DNA from: Heliocidaris erythrogramma
Lineage: Eukaryota; Echinodermata; Echinoidea; Camarodonta; Echinometridae
Direction: 5' to 3'
Assembly: GCA_025617745.1 (NCBI GenBank)
Contig: CM046861.1
Span: forward strand, 15,411,563 to 15,475,562
DNA length: 64,000 nucleotides
This document shows, piece after piece, positions 53,747 to 64,000 of this stretch (position 1 is its first letter; every line of letters starts with the position of its first letter). The notes beneath the pieces were generated by a model. It had not been told where the DNA came from. It saw only the letters and a program-made list of their open reading frames with translations, and did not search any database. Made by a program: the position numbers and the translations under genes.

Positions 53747-53853
53747 GCTCGTGGTCTAGTGGTAAAGGCGTCTGGTCAGACTGTCAGAGTATTCTCTTTC
53801 TACACTGCACTTGCGTTTAAGCCAGGTCCCGGGTTCGAATCCCGCTCTTTCTT
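53747..53853 (+). tRNA. tRNA-like sequence with long A-B spacing
   Basis: GCTCGTGGTCTAGTGGTAAAGGC supplies an A box (TGGTCTAGTGG, quoted core). CCCGGGTTCGAATCCCG supplies a perfect B box with a T stem. A T6 run follows 20 bases later. About 60 bases separate the boxes, more than a normal tRNA, which implies an insertion, intron or diverged variable region. The A box resembles tRNA-Glu or tRNA-Asp. The acceptor stem is not convincing. Probably a tRNA-derived relic or SINE head. Confidence 0.5.
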
Positions 53854-53859
53854 GCTGAT

Positions 53860-54572
53860 AATTTTTTCAGTTATGAATTGATAACGATAGCGTTTATTCC
53901 GTTATGAATAACTGAATTTCAACAATGAACACCAAGAAATTTGACTAATTATTCACTTGTTCAGGCGGATTTAATGGCCGCTGGGCATAATAACCACTTT
54001 GGCCTTATGATGCATAACTTTAGGTATTTAACAAATTTATGAATAATACTATCTACCATTCTGATAATATCTTATTTCTTTTTAAATCCAATGTACTAGC
54101 CTCAATGGCTTCAATGTACTGTGATGGTAAGCTGTAGACCATATGAAACTTGAACTTCAGTAAAGACCTTCCAAAGCCTTATATGACAGTGTATATGAGT
54201 GTTATAACATCTAATTACAAAGGACTGGATTCATATTGATCAACAAAGTCAATGAATCACTTGGAGGTATGAATGATTTTGAACATCACTAAATTTGGAT
54301 AACTCACATTTTCTATTGTTATGCAAATGAGGTGAAACCAGAAACAGCATTTGTTTATAGATGATTATTAATTGTATTCAAATGATTTGCAAGTAACTCC
54401 AGTTTCGGAAAAATGTAAATATCTGTAATTTTCCAAGGAGTATATCATTTTGAGCACAACAGATATATATATATTGAAAGAAATGTTATATGTGAAAGAA
54501 AAGGTTCATGTATACTGTTATCAATTCCATTATAATGTGGGGGTGGTTTTGTTTTGTTTTGTTTGTTTTTTG
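53860..54572. other. No feature recognised
   Basis: AT-rich DNA. A GTTTT-rich run lies near 54545-54570. Confidence 0.3.
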
Positions 54573-55915
54573 TAGCTATTTAAGAACACAATATAGGCCT
54601 ACTGGGGGCGCGAAATTACGAGATCCTGAAAGATAATAATTATGCGAGGGAGCAAAGCGACCGAGCTTTCCAAAATTTTCGCATTTCAAACCTTCAAAAA
54701 CTAGATTTTTAGTGCATTAACAGGCCATTACCCCACCTCATATTTTGGGGGGATACATACCCCTACCGCCCCCCCCCCCCTCCCGCGATCGACACCCAAT
54801 GGTGGGGGGCCAGACGTGAAGGATCCAACCGCACAGCCAGGATGTCATTTTAGGGGGCGGTTGTGAGCACGCGAAGAGTGCGAAATTGGTGCGTGCTCCC
54901 CAGGGGGCGGGTGCAGGGAGGGGGAAGATTCCCCCCTTCCGTGCGAAACGCGAAAGCACTGACGTTTTATAGCAAACTTGAGAGAAAGATAACTGCTCGT
55001 AGCACCCCCCCCCTTTTTTTTTTTAGGGGAAAAGGTATTTCGAGATCAGGACTGCTTTACAGTTATTTGGACGCAATACAGCATTGTATGTAACAGGGGT
55101 GGGTTCAGGAAGGGGGTAATTTCCCCTTCCCGCTCGGAGCGCGAAAGCTCTGGCGTTTTATAGCAAATTTGAGAGAAAGATAACGGCTCGTAGCACCTTT
55201 TTTAGGCGGAAAGTTATTTCGACGTCTGGACTGCTTTTACGTTATTTGGGCGTAATACTGTACTGCAACAGGGATGGGCGCAGGGGGGGGGGGGTTCCCC
55301 TTCCCGCGCGAAGCGCGAAAGCTTTGATATTTTAGCAAATCTGAGAGAAAGATAACGGCTTGTAGCAAACAAAGGCGGAAAGTTATAGTTCGACGAACCG
55401 ACTGCTTTTCATTTATTTGGAGCAATATTGCACGGTATGTGGGGGTGGGTGCAGGAAGGAGGAGTTTCCCTCCTTCTCGCTGTAACGTTTTAGCACCTTT
55501 TTAGGCGGAATGTTAGTTGACGCCCTGGCTGCTTTTCAGTTATTCTGGACGTAATACTGCACTGTAACAAGGATGAGTGCAGGGAGTGGGAGTTTCCCCC
55601 TTCCCGCGCGAAGCGCGAAAGCTCTGACGTTTTAGCAAATTTAAGAGAAAGAAAACGGATTATAGCAAACAATTTGTTTAGGCGGAAAGTTATAGTCGAC
55701 GCCATGACTGCTTTTCAGTTATTAGGACGCAATACTGCATGCGCTGCTGTATGTGACAGGGGTTGGTGCAGGGAGAGGAGAGTTATTTCCCCCTCCCCGC
55801 GCGAATCGCGAAAACTCTCTCACTTCTCCCGCTTTTTGGCTCTCGCTTTTTTTTTTAGTGGCTGAATAGGGGGGGGGCATGGCCCCCTTGTGCCCCCCTG
55901 TCTACGCCAGTGGTT
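54573..55915. mobile_element. Composite CAGTGGCG repeat, copy 2 with tandem units
   Basis: It shares with 19395-21385 the AGCGAAGCG-type sequence, CGCGAAGCGCGAAAGCTC, GAGAGAAAGATAACGGCT, AGGCGGAAAGTTA and TTATTTGGACG blocks, and the right end GTCTACGCCAGTGG. About six tandem units of 130-170 bp span 54890-55800. The segment 54573-54665 matches the nested-MITE region of copy 1 (ATTACGAGATCCTGAAAG, ATAATTATGCGAGGGAGC). The internal unit number therefore differs between copies. Confidence 0.7.
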
Positions 55916-57949
55916 GTTATTAGTTATGCATTAGCTGTAGAAGTGAATGCAAGTAGTAAGTTTGTAGTTTAGACAGTGTAACATTCACAGTGCCCTGATT
56001 ATAAACACGAATTCAAAGGCATCTTTTTCACAATAAATATCACATCAAAATATAATTAAATCATAGTTTTTGCAAATGGCATCAAGCATTAGTGAGGGTT
56101 AGTGAGTCGTATTTTCAGACCAATCAATGCATCAACCATATGTCTAAAATGCACAAACTAATCCAAATATTATCAAACCGTTTTCATAATAATGATTTTC
56201 TAGTTCTAGTTTCGGCAAATTCTCATCACCTGTAAAGGTTGTGCTATCATAAAGTGTATGAGGTAATTATTTAATTGTTAATACAGATTTTTATAGAACA
56301 CACTGTCACTTCCAAACGTCTTGTTTGTTAAAGAGGCAATGTACAAGTGCACAACATCTTTACTCATTTCATACATTTTGTTGGGAGCTTGAGCAAAATA
56401 TTCATGAAGATACATACCCAATGTTAATAACATTTTTTTTTAAAACTTTTTTTTTGATGGGCAAACAGTGCAATTTTGGTAATTGAACACAACGAACTGT
56501 TTAACAATTAACTACAACTGAGTTGTGCTTTTTGAGACCTGAATTCGTATTAGAAGTGCAAAGATGAGTATAGATTTGAAGTTCATACAACGTAACGTTC
56601 ACATTGCCCTGATTATACACGCACATCCAAAAGTATCTGGATATTTTACTGAGGAAAACTGCAGAGAAACAACATATGAACACAATATATTTGTTTAGAA
56701 TTGTTATTTGAAATAAATCCCTCAAAAAGTTCTGCAATTCTAAGTGCTTATGCAACAAAAATATAGGGCCTATGCATAGGGATGCTGCACCCACAATTTT
56801 CCTCAAACTTCAAAGGCTGAAATTCCTTAGTTGGTCCTGGGACCTGGCCACTGCACGAAATCAGCTCCGCCTCCTTTGGCCTTGAAGTTGTACATTGTAT
56901 ATTTTGTACGGCGCATGAGCCATGATGATGGCCTAGCGGCTATTGGACTAGCATATAGCCAGCTCGCGCCTAGCCTAGCAGCTAGCCTCGCACTTGCTAC
57001 CTAGCCGCGCCGGCCAGTGGCCTCGGGCTGGGCACACGCCGTCGCGTCCGCCACATGCACATCACACGCGCGCCGCGGGTCCGGCGGATATGGATCGGAT
57101 GTACCGTATGTAAAAAATAATACGCAATCATACTGCAATACGTACGTTTGATTTGTCAAAAGTTTGTCGAGTATATGGATCGCCAACACAAATTAATTCT
57201 GTGGAACACAACTCACAGAGTATGAATTTCGACGATTTTTCATAAATTTCATACAATTCTTCTTTTTTTCCTACATATATATTTTTTTAAATTTTAAAAC
57301 CTGATAATTTTTTTTAAGTATACGCGCGTATACCCGAAAAAGTCCAATTTCTGTTTTACGTATACGGCGTATACAAGCGTATACGCTCCACTACACCACT
57401 GCTCGGGGCAGTACTCAAAATATATTGGAGATGGCTTATTTTTATAGGTCCTACTCAGTAATACATTTTGAAAAAAGTGACATTTTAGTCATTTTTTGTG
57501 TTAGAGCGAATGGGGGAGTTGTCCACAGCTACATCACAGTGACATTACATATTCGGCCAATTTGAAATTCCCATATGTATAGTGATTACAACTTTCACAA
57601 ATTCATAACTTTCTTATTGCTTGTAAGATTTTGTTCAAACTTTCACCAATCTGCGTCTCTGATTTTTCCTCTTTCTTTCAAAGCAACTTGCTATTAAGGT
57701 TGGATTTCCCTTTAACAGCGACTACGTTGACATTACGTTCAAAACAATGGCGAGCAGGTCGAAGATGTAGCGCTCTGTTGTGAATTGTTCAAACAACCCC
57801 CACAAAACACCCAATTTGCACTTCTTCGATTTCTCAGAAACAAAAATATTCTTACATTTATTCTTATTAAGCCACAATTCAGTACAATTGAACTAGATCC
57901 CTTTACTGTACAGTGAGTCTCAATTTCCTCAAAAAGTATTATGCTTTCA
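55916..57949. other. Spacer with a diverged ~590-bp duplication and a CpG-rich patch
   Basis: GTAACATTCACAGTGCCCTG (55978 on) and GTAACGTTCACATTGCCCTG (56591 on) mark a diverged duplication. 56880-57085 is GC- and CpG-rich (GCGCGCCGCGGG), which could be a promoter, but no exon is supported beside it. GTATAC/CGTATAC words cluster at 57317-57390. Confidence 0.35.
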
Positions 57950-58330
57950 GGATATAGGTGTCGACCCCCCCCCCCCCCCCCCCCCCCGGGTGGAGGTGGG
58001 GGTATATATCCGCAACAAAATTTGAGGTGGGGGATAGCCTGCATTATTATCCCCCAATATTTTTGGATAAAATAAATAAGAAATTAATATGATACATTAA
58101 ACTAATAATTATCCAGACTGTTTGGTCTTGAAATACCATCACATTATTTAATGATTAAGGAAATAAGAAACGCTATAATTTCAATGCGAAAATATTGAAG
58201 AACTTGTATAATAAAACATTGAACAACAAACTGTAAAAAATTTATAACACGCATATTTGAATATTTTAATATTTTGTTGTATTTGCTGTGGCTTTAAACA
58301 ACATTTAATCACGCAAATAAACATTTTGGG
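57950..58330 (-). mobile_element. Fragment of the composite repeat, inverted
   Basis: The reverse complement matches about 20880-21165 of copy 1: GATAATTATTAGTTT, TTATTTATTTTATCCAAA, TTTTCGCATTGAA and ATGTGATGGTATTTCAAGA. A 23-C tract lies at 57965-57987. Confidence 0.65.
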
Positions 58331-58559
58331 ACGCAAGTCCCTTGTGTGGGAGAGGGATAGTCCCCTTCCACCCCCACGCACGCCTCGCCAAACACCCCCC
58401 CCCCCCATCATGAAGGGGGAAACTTGCCATAATCCTATTTTATGCCTTATGTGGCCTCTATACCATACTTTTGCGAATAACGGCAATGTAAAATACCATT
58501 TACTTTTTACGTCATTTTCTAAACAATGCTGTCTGTTACAGCATGTATCACACCGGAGT
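58331..58559. other. Spacer with C tract
   Basis: C run at 58395-58406. No gene. Confidence 0.3.
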
Positions 58560-61500
58560 AAGCTGGATAATCCCATCTGGGAAATATTTGTAAATGCCCA
58601 TATGGGTATCATATGGGAATAAGCTGGGCAAAACCATATGGGAAAGACATGTAAATGGCCAAATGGGTATCACATGGGAGTAAGCTGGGCAAACCCATCT
58701 GGGAAACATATATATTTGCCCAAATGGGTATTATATGGAAATAAACTGGGCAAACCCATCTGGGAAACATATATATTTGCCCAAATGGGTATGATATGGG
58801 AATAAAATGGGCAAACCGATAAGGAAATGGCATGCAAATGCCCATATGGGTATTACATGGGCATAAACTAGGCAAACCGATATGGGAATGACATGTAAAT
58901 GCCCATATTGAGTAAGTCTTGTTTTCACATTTATGTAATCTTCGCCTACTTTATAAAAATGTTATGTTTTATTTTGCTACTTTAGTACATTCTTATTACT
59001 TGTCGTACGTGTACGATAGTCTTGTAGCCGTACTAATGTGTTTTCTTAGTGTATTTTTTAATCAGTTATTTAGGTATAAGGACCCCATTGGAAATAAGCC
59101 ATTTCGGCTTTCATGGGCTATCCTGTCATGGTACCTGTTTATGTTTGTATTGCAATATACCTGACGAATAAAATCAAATCAAATCAAATCACATGGGAAC
59201 AAACTGGGCAAACCAATATGGGAATGACATGTAAATGTCCACATGGGTATCATACGGCAATATGCTGGGCAAACTCAAATGGGAAAGACATGTAAATGCC
59301 CATATGGGTATCACATGGCAGTAAGCTGGGCAAACCCATATGGAAAACATATATTTGCCCAAATGGGTATCATATGGGAATAAGCTGGGCAAACCGAAAT
59401 GGGAATGACATGCAAATTCCCATATGGGTATTACATGGGAATAAACTTGGCAAACCAATATGGGAAAGATGCAAATGTCCATATGGGTACTTTATGGGAG
59501 TAAGCTGGGCAAACCGTCTGGAATATATATGTCAATACCCATATGGGTAATAAATGAGAGTAAGCTGACCAAACCCATAAGGGAAAGACATATTAATTTC
59601 CCCATGGATAACACATGGGAATAAGCTGGGCAACCCCATCTAGGGAAACAGCTGTAAATACCAATATGGGTATCATATGTGAATATGCTGGGCAAACCCA
59701 TATGGGAAACATATATGTAAATGCCCAAATGGGAATCATATGGGAATAAACTGGGCAGACCGATATGGGAATGACATATGAATTTCCCCATGGATATCAC
59801 ATGGGAATAAGCTGGGCAACCCCATCTACGAAACAACTGTAAATACCCATATGGGTATCATATGGGATATGCTGGACAACCGATATGGGAATGACATGTA
59901 AATGCCCATATGGGTATTACATGGGAATAAACTGGGCAAACCGATATGGGAATGACATGTAAATGCCCATATGGGTATTACATGGGAATAAACTGGGCAA
60001 ACCAATATGGGAAAGACATGCAAATGTCCACATGGGTATTACATGGGAATAAGCTGGCAAACCCATATGGGAAACAACTGTAAATACCATATGGGTATCA
60101 TATGGGAATATGCTGTGCAAACCTTCGGGAAACATATGTAAATGCCCATATGGGTAATAAATGAGAGTAAGCTGACCAAACCCATATGGGAAGGACGTAT
60201 GAATGCCCACATGGATATTACTGGGAATAAGCTGGGCAACGCCATATAGGGAAACAACTGCAATTACCAATATGGGTATCACATGGGAATAAGCTGGGCA
60301 ACCCATCTACGGAAACAACTGTAAATACCCATATGGGTATCATATGGGAATATGCTGGACAAACCGATATGGAATGACATGTAAATGCCCATATGGGTAT
60401 TACATGGGAATAAACTGGGCAAACCGATATGGGAATGACATGTAAATGCCCATATGGGTATTACATAGGAATAAACTGGGCAGACCGATATGGGAATGAC
60501 ATGCAAATTCCCATATGGGTATTACATGGGAATAAACTTGGCAAACCAATATGGGAAAGACATGCAAATGTCCATATGGGTACTTTATGGGAGTAAGCTG
60601 GGCAAACCCGTCTAGAATATATATGTCAATACCCATATGGGTAATAAATGAGAGTAAGCTGACCAAACCCATATGGGAAGGACGTATGAATGCCCACATG
60701 GATATTACATGGGAATAAGCTGGGCAACGCCATATAGGGAAACAACTGCAATTACCAATATGGGTATCATATGTGAATATGCTGGGCAAACCCATATGGG
60801 AAACATATATGTAAATGCCCAAATGGGAATCATATGGGAATAAACTGGGCAGACCGATATGGGAATGACATATGAATTTCCCATGGATATCACATGGGAA
60901 TAAGCTGGGCAACCCCATCTACGGAAACAACTGTAAATACCCATATGGGTATCATATGGGAATATGCTGGACAAACCGATATGGGAATGACATGTAAATG
61001 CCCATATGGGTATTACATAGGAATAAACTGGGCAAACCGATATGGGAATGACATGTAAATGCCCATATGGGTATTACATGGGAATAAACTGGGCAAACCA
61101 ATATGGGAAAGACATGCAAATGTCCACATGGGTATTACATGGGAATAAGCTGGGCAAACCCATATGGGAAACAACTGTAAATACCCATATGGGTATCATA
61201 TGGGAATATGCTGTGCAAACCCTTCCGGGAAACATATGTAAATGCCCATATGGGTATCATGTGGGAATAAGGATGGCAAACCCCTAGGGAAAGACATATG
61301 AATGCCCATAGGGATATCACATGGGGAATAAGCTGGGCAACCTCATATGGGGAAACAAAAGTCAATGCCCATATGGGTTTCAAATGGGAGTAAGCTGGGC
61401 AAGTCCATATGAGTATGATATTCCAAAGTCCAAATGGGTGTCATTTTGAAATGACCTGGGCAAACCCATATGTTAAAATATGTAAACCCAAATGTGGGTA

Positions 61501-61590
61501 TCATTATTAGAATGATCTGGGCGAACCCATGTGGGTAAGATGTGTAAATCATATGCTGGGTAAACCCATACTCTTGAAGGGTATATACTT
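58560..61590. repeat. ~60-bp palindromic minisatellite (CCCATATGGG), about 45 units
   Basis: Units read approximately AAATGCCCATATGGGTATCA, CATGGGAATAAGCTGGGCAA, ACCCATATGGGAAAGACATG. Each contains one or two CCCATATGGG-type palindromes, at a spacing of 57-62 bp. A higher-order copy is visible: the block from about 59440 recurs about 1.09 kb later (about 60533) with the same variants (GTCTxGAATATATATGTCAA, AATAAATGAGAGTAAGCTGA). Near-multiples of 60 keep long repeat frames open on the minus strand. A LINE tail is inserted at 58912-59192. Confidence 0.9.
58912..59192 (+). mobile_element. LINE 3'-end fragment inside the minisatellite
   Basis: About 280 bp of unrelated sequence interrupts the CCCATATGGG array and ends AATAAAATCAAATCAAATCA, a short tandem (AAATC)n tail typical of 5'-truncated non-LTR retrotransposons. 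No RT coding remains. Confidence 0.65.
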
Positions 61591-61613
61591 CTGACAAAAA
61601 ATTATCAGCATAC

Positions 61614-62100
61614 TGTAACGATCACACTCTCCATGTGAGTTACAATCCTAAAGCTGCTTAATCTCTATCTCCCCCTAAAATTCTTATCCGTCCACTCCCG
61701 GCTAACGCACCCATTGACCAAGTGTTTAACTTCCCCGATTTTATTTGCTCTCTCACCACAGAGCGTATGGCTTGATACAACTGCTTAATATTAATGAGGT
61801 CGGCTGCAAGCGCGAACCCTCCAATCAAAATCGGGATCGGATTCGGTGGGTCGCGGATTATTTGGTTATTTTATAGTGATATAAGGGGGTATCGTCCTTA
61901 TGAAATTATTTGCATACGTTCCCCGGACCGATCACAGGATCCCTGAGAAGGTATAAAAGCTGAGCGCTTCCCCCTGTAAGAAACTCTTTTTTGGCAAAGA
62001 TTCTTCGCGGACACTTCTCAAGAAATTGCTCGTCATCATAATCTAATCCAAGGCAAAAGGAGTTCGCGGAGCACTGGAAAGAACAAAAACGGTGAGCATG
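61614..62100 (+). promoter_or_regulatory. Candidate 5' LTR/leader of the Ty3/gypsy element
   Basis: It begins TGTAACGATCACACTC, contains a TATA-like TATAAAAG at about 61954 and ends near a donor-like GGTGAGC. The second LTR lies outside the window, so limits are unproven. The primer-binding site was not recognised. Confidence 0.4.
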
Positions 62101-62486
62101 AGATAAAACAAAAGACTCTCATCATCGAATATAAGCCCTCCTTTAATGCAATAAGTACCATTTACAAGAGGCTGCGGCGTTACTCGCTTTTAACTTGTTT
62201 GTGCATTTGAGTTGGTATGATGATTAAAGTATGGATATTGGCATACACCAACATTAACTGTTAAAATGCGTGTAATTTCTATGACTCCATTGACTCGTGT
62301 ATTATAAGCCACCCAATAGTAAATGTACACTGCTCATGTAATCCCAATGTAACATTTAGAAGCCCCTACCATTCCACAGCCATCCAGTGCCCCTCTCTCT
62401 ACTCTCCACCCCCATATATTTTGGGAAAACGAAGCTACGTCTAAGCCTCTATTCTACAAGCCACTGATTTGCCACACGGAATTAAG

Positions 62487-63563
62487 ATGGCTACGCCCAC
62501 ATCATCGGGTGCAGATGTTAGAGGCGAAGAAATGGCCAGCCCTCCTGCTTCCCGTACCCGTTCCAAGAAGGAGAGCCGCCACACAATTGGTGTCAGGAGT
62601 GGGATTCCTAATGACATCGCCGGGATGGTGGAAGCACCTAATGATAGGCAACAACTCACTCAGAAGGGCATTCTGCTAGCCCGGACCCTAGTTAGAACTG
62701 GAAGTGGAGATGTTCCTATCCGAGTTTACAACCCTACAGGATCACAGCGAGTAATAAAGAAGGGAATGGAACTAGGATATCTCACGACAGTCTCAGTACC
62801 GGACGTCAAGGAAATTCAGCCTTCCAGTAATGATACCACACTCCCGGATCACCTACTGGATTTATATCAACGCAGTACTACTGAAGTGCCAAATGAATAC
62901 CACGAAGCAGTGGCACGATTGCTCACAGCCTACCAAGATGTCTTCTCAAGAGGGGACCAAGATATCGGACGGACCAACTTGGTGAAGCACAGCATTGACA
63001 CAGGCCAAGCAAGACCTATCAGGCAAAGACCCAGGAAACATCCATTCGGTCAACGGGATGAGATTAAAAGGAACGTCAATGATCTTCTTGACAGAAGCCT
63101 CATCGAACCATCGGATAGTCCCTGGGCAGCCAACATAGTTCTTGTAAAGAAGAAGGATGGCACTCAACGCTTCTGTGTGGACTACCGACAACTCAACAGT
63201 GCTACCATCAAGGATGCATCCCCCCTATCGCGCATCGATGAGACATTGGATGCACTATCTGGAGCCAGATGGTTCTCAACGTTGGACCTTGCTAGTGGCT
63301 ACTGGCAGGTAGAGCTTGACTCAGATGCCAAAAAGAAGTCGGCATTCTTAGCAGACGGAGGATTGTATGCCTGGAAGGTTATGCCTTTCGGCATGTGCAA
63401 TGCCCCCGCAACGTTTGAGAGGCTTATGGACCAAGTACTAAGAGGACTCCATTGGGAAACACTACTAGTCTACTTGGATGATGTAATCGTCTTCGGAAAA
63501 TCCATCAATGAGGAAATGGAGAGGCTGCAGCAAGTCTTTCAACGCCTACGCCAGACAGGGTGA
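62487..63563 (+). CDS. Ty3/gypsy Pol: protease remnant and reverse transcriptase
   Basis: I start at ATG 62487 (MATPTSSGADVRGEE); the frame is open upstream only from a TTG. About 60 unplaced residues are followed by the region after a protease (VPIRVYNPTGSQRVIKKGME). RT begins near residue 190 with LIEPSDSPWAANIVLVKKKD. Motifs: FCVDYRQLN, FSTLDLASGYWQVELD, AWKVMPFGMCNAPATFERLM and the catalytic LVYLDDVIVFGK. The protein ends early at TGA 63561-63563, where a single-base loss shifts the frame. The RT copies element RNA into cDNA in cytoplasmic particles. Without gag this copy could only be mobilised in trans, if at all. Confidence 0.9.
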   Translation: MATPTSSGADVRGEEMASPPASRTRSKKESRHTIGVRSGIPNDIAGMVEAPNDRQQLTQKGILLARTLVRTGSGDVPIRVYNPTGSQRVIKKGMELGYLTTVSVPDVKEIQPSSNDTTLPDHLLDLYQRSTTEVPNEYHEAVARLLTAYQDVFSRGDQDIGRTNLVKHSIDTGQARPIRQRPRKHPFGQRDEIKRNVNDLLDRSLIEPSDSPWAANIVLVKKKDGTQRFCVDYRQLNSATIKDASPLSRIDETLDALSGARWFSTLDLASGYWQVELDSDAKKKSAFLADGGLYAWKVMPFGMCNAPATFERLMDQVLRGLHWETLLVYLDDVIVFGKSINEEMERLQQVFQRLRQTG

Positions 63564-63565
63564 AG

Positions 63566-64000
63566 CTAAAGCCAAAGAAGTGCAACTTGTTCAAGACCAG
63601 TGTTGCATACCTTGGACACATCGTCTCCCGGGACGGTATCTCTACCGAGGAGGACAAGACCGAAGCCATCAGGACATGGCCCCGACCAGAGTCTGTGAGG
63701 GAAGTTCGAGGATTCTTAGGCCTCGCCTCCTATTACCGCCGCTTCGTGGAAGGCTTTGCTAGTATTGCGAGACCACTACACCAACTCACTGAGAAAGGCC
63801 GTAGATTTGAATGGAACCAGGAATGCCAAGAAGCCTTCGACGAATTGAAGCACAGGCTGATATCTACACCTATACTCGCATACCCAGATGTGGATGGAAG
63901 GTTCATTCTGGATACAGACGCCAGCAATGACGGAATTGGAGGGGTTCTATCCCAAACACAGAACGGTCAGGAAAGAGTCATCGCCTACGGAAGCCGCGTC
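63566..64000 (+). pseudogene. Ty3/gypsy Pol continuation: RT thumb and RNase H, runs off the window
   Basis: In the shifted frame: LKPKKCNLFKTSVAYLGHIV, SRDGIS, VREVRGFLGLASYYRRFVEG, then the RNase H start with FILDTDASNDGIGGVLSQ (first catalytic Asp, about 63907) up to IAYGSRV at the edge. There is no stop in this frame within the window, so the only visible lesion is the shift near 63561. Confidence 0.9.

Larger units (their letters stand above)
61614..64000 (+). mobile_element. Ty3/gypsy LTR retrotransposon, 5' part, gag and protease largely missing
   Basis: The candidate LTR/leader is followed within 400 bp by a pol frame. The gag region and most of the protease are absent, which implies an internal deletion. 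RT, then RNase H, run to the window edge with one frameshift near 63561. Integrase and the 3' LTR would lie beyond 64000. Confidence 0.85.

Noticed and set aside
56880..57100. CpG-island promoter with first exon
   Set aside because: GC-rich patch only. No donor, ATG context or downstream exon could be tied to it.
58608..61597. Many overlapping HMGIYMSFPYRF-type proteins as genes
   Set aside because: They follow from a repeat period near 60 bp. No start, splice or promoter evidence. Kept only as an observation.

Overview
The window is eukaryotic and animal. It is AT-rich and gene-poor, split genes have GT/AG-type splice signals, and most of it is layered transposable elements. Several animal-type retroelements occur together: Jockey/CR1-like and L2-like LINEs, a DIRS-type tyrosine-recombinase element, a Penelope-like fragment, Ty3/gypsy and a tRNA-derived SINE with an ATT tail. 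With short-TIR MITEs, many poly-C/poly-G tracts and a THAP-type exon, this fits a marine invertebrate deuterostome, most likely an echinoderm such as a sea urchin. That placement is inference; no diagnostic single-copy gene was available.

Host coding content is sparse. At 539-1182 (-) is a probable 3' terminal exon of a protein with a cytoplasmic-tail-like end and a YLEM motif. At 6489-7586 (-) is an intact intronless class A GPCR, the best gene in the window. At 25602-26067 (-) is the last exon of a SnoaL/NTF2-fold 'pathogen-related protein'-like gene. Around 49387-51640 (+) are broken pieces of an acidic-start protein interrupted by nested transposons, and at 51816-51866 (-) is a probable THAP first exon.

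Transposon layout. 1.4-5.3 kb: MITEs, including a ~1.95 kb long-TIR element. 9.4-13.4 kb: a LINE split by a TTAA-flanked element, then a foldback. 14.3-18.6 kb: two head-to-tail LINEs. 19.4-21.4 kb: a composite repeat with CAGTGGCG ends carrying a nested hAT-like MITE; relatives lie at 54.6-55.9 kb and, inverted, at 57.95-58.3 kb. 22.9-24.7 kb: a decayed LINE with its own TTAA insertion. 26.6-28.5 kb: an L2 fragment inside an inverted minisatellite. 29.5-31.8 kb: a TIR element with a captured coding fragment and an inner motif-dense element. 31.9-35.5 kb: a decayed DIRS element. 37.1-39.6 kb: a foldback, then a Tc1/mariner element with an amplified 3' end. 40-44.2 kb: motif-dense elements, a 294-bp tandem array of tRNA-like genes and a SINE. 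44.2-46.5 kb: tandem repeats, a 5'-truncated LINE and a Penelope-like fragment. 47.4-51.3 kb: a tandemly expanded AGCTCACCTGAGC element, then a three-level nest. 58.6-61.6 kb: an ~60-bp palindromic minisatellite. 61.6 kb to the end: a gag-less Ty3/gypsy element.

The least conventional theme is that at least seven unrelated-looking repeats share one design: the interior is almost wholly iterations of one short, often self-complementary motif, with a different motif in each. A second theme is tRNA-like units with intact internal A and B boxes and an immediate oligo-T terminator, found in three separate repeat contexts.
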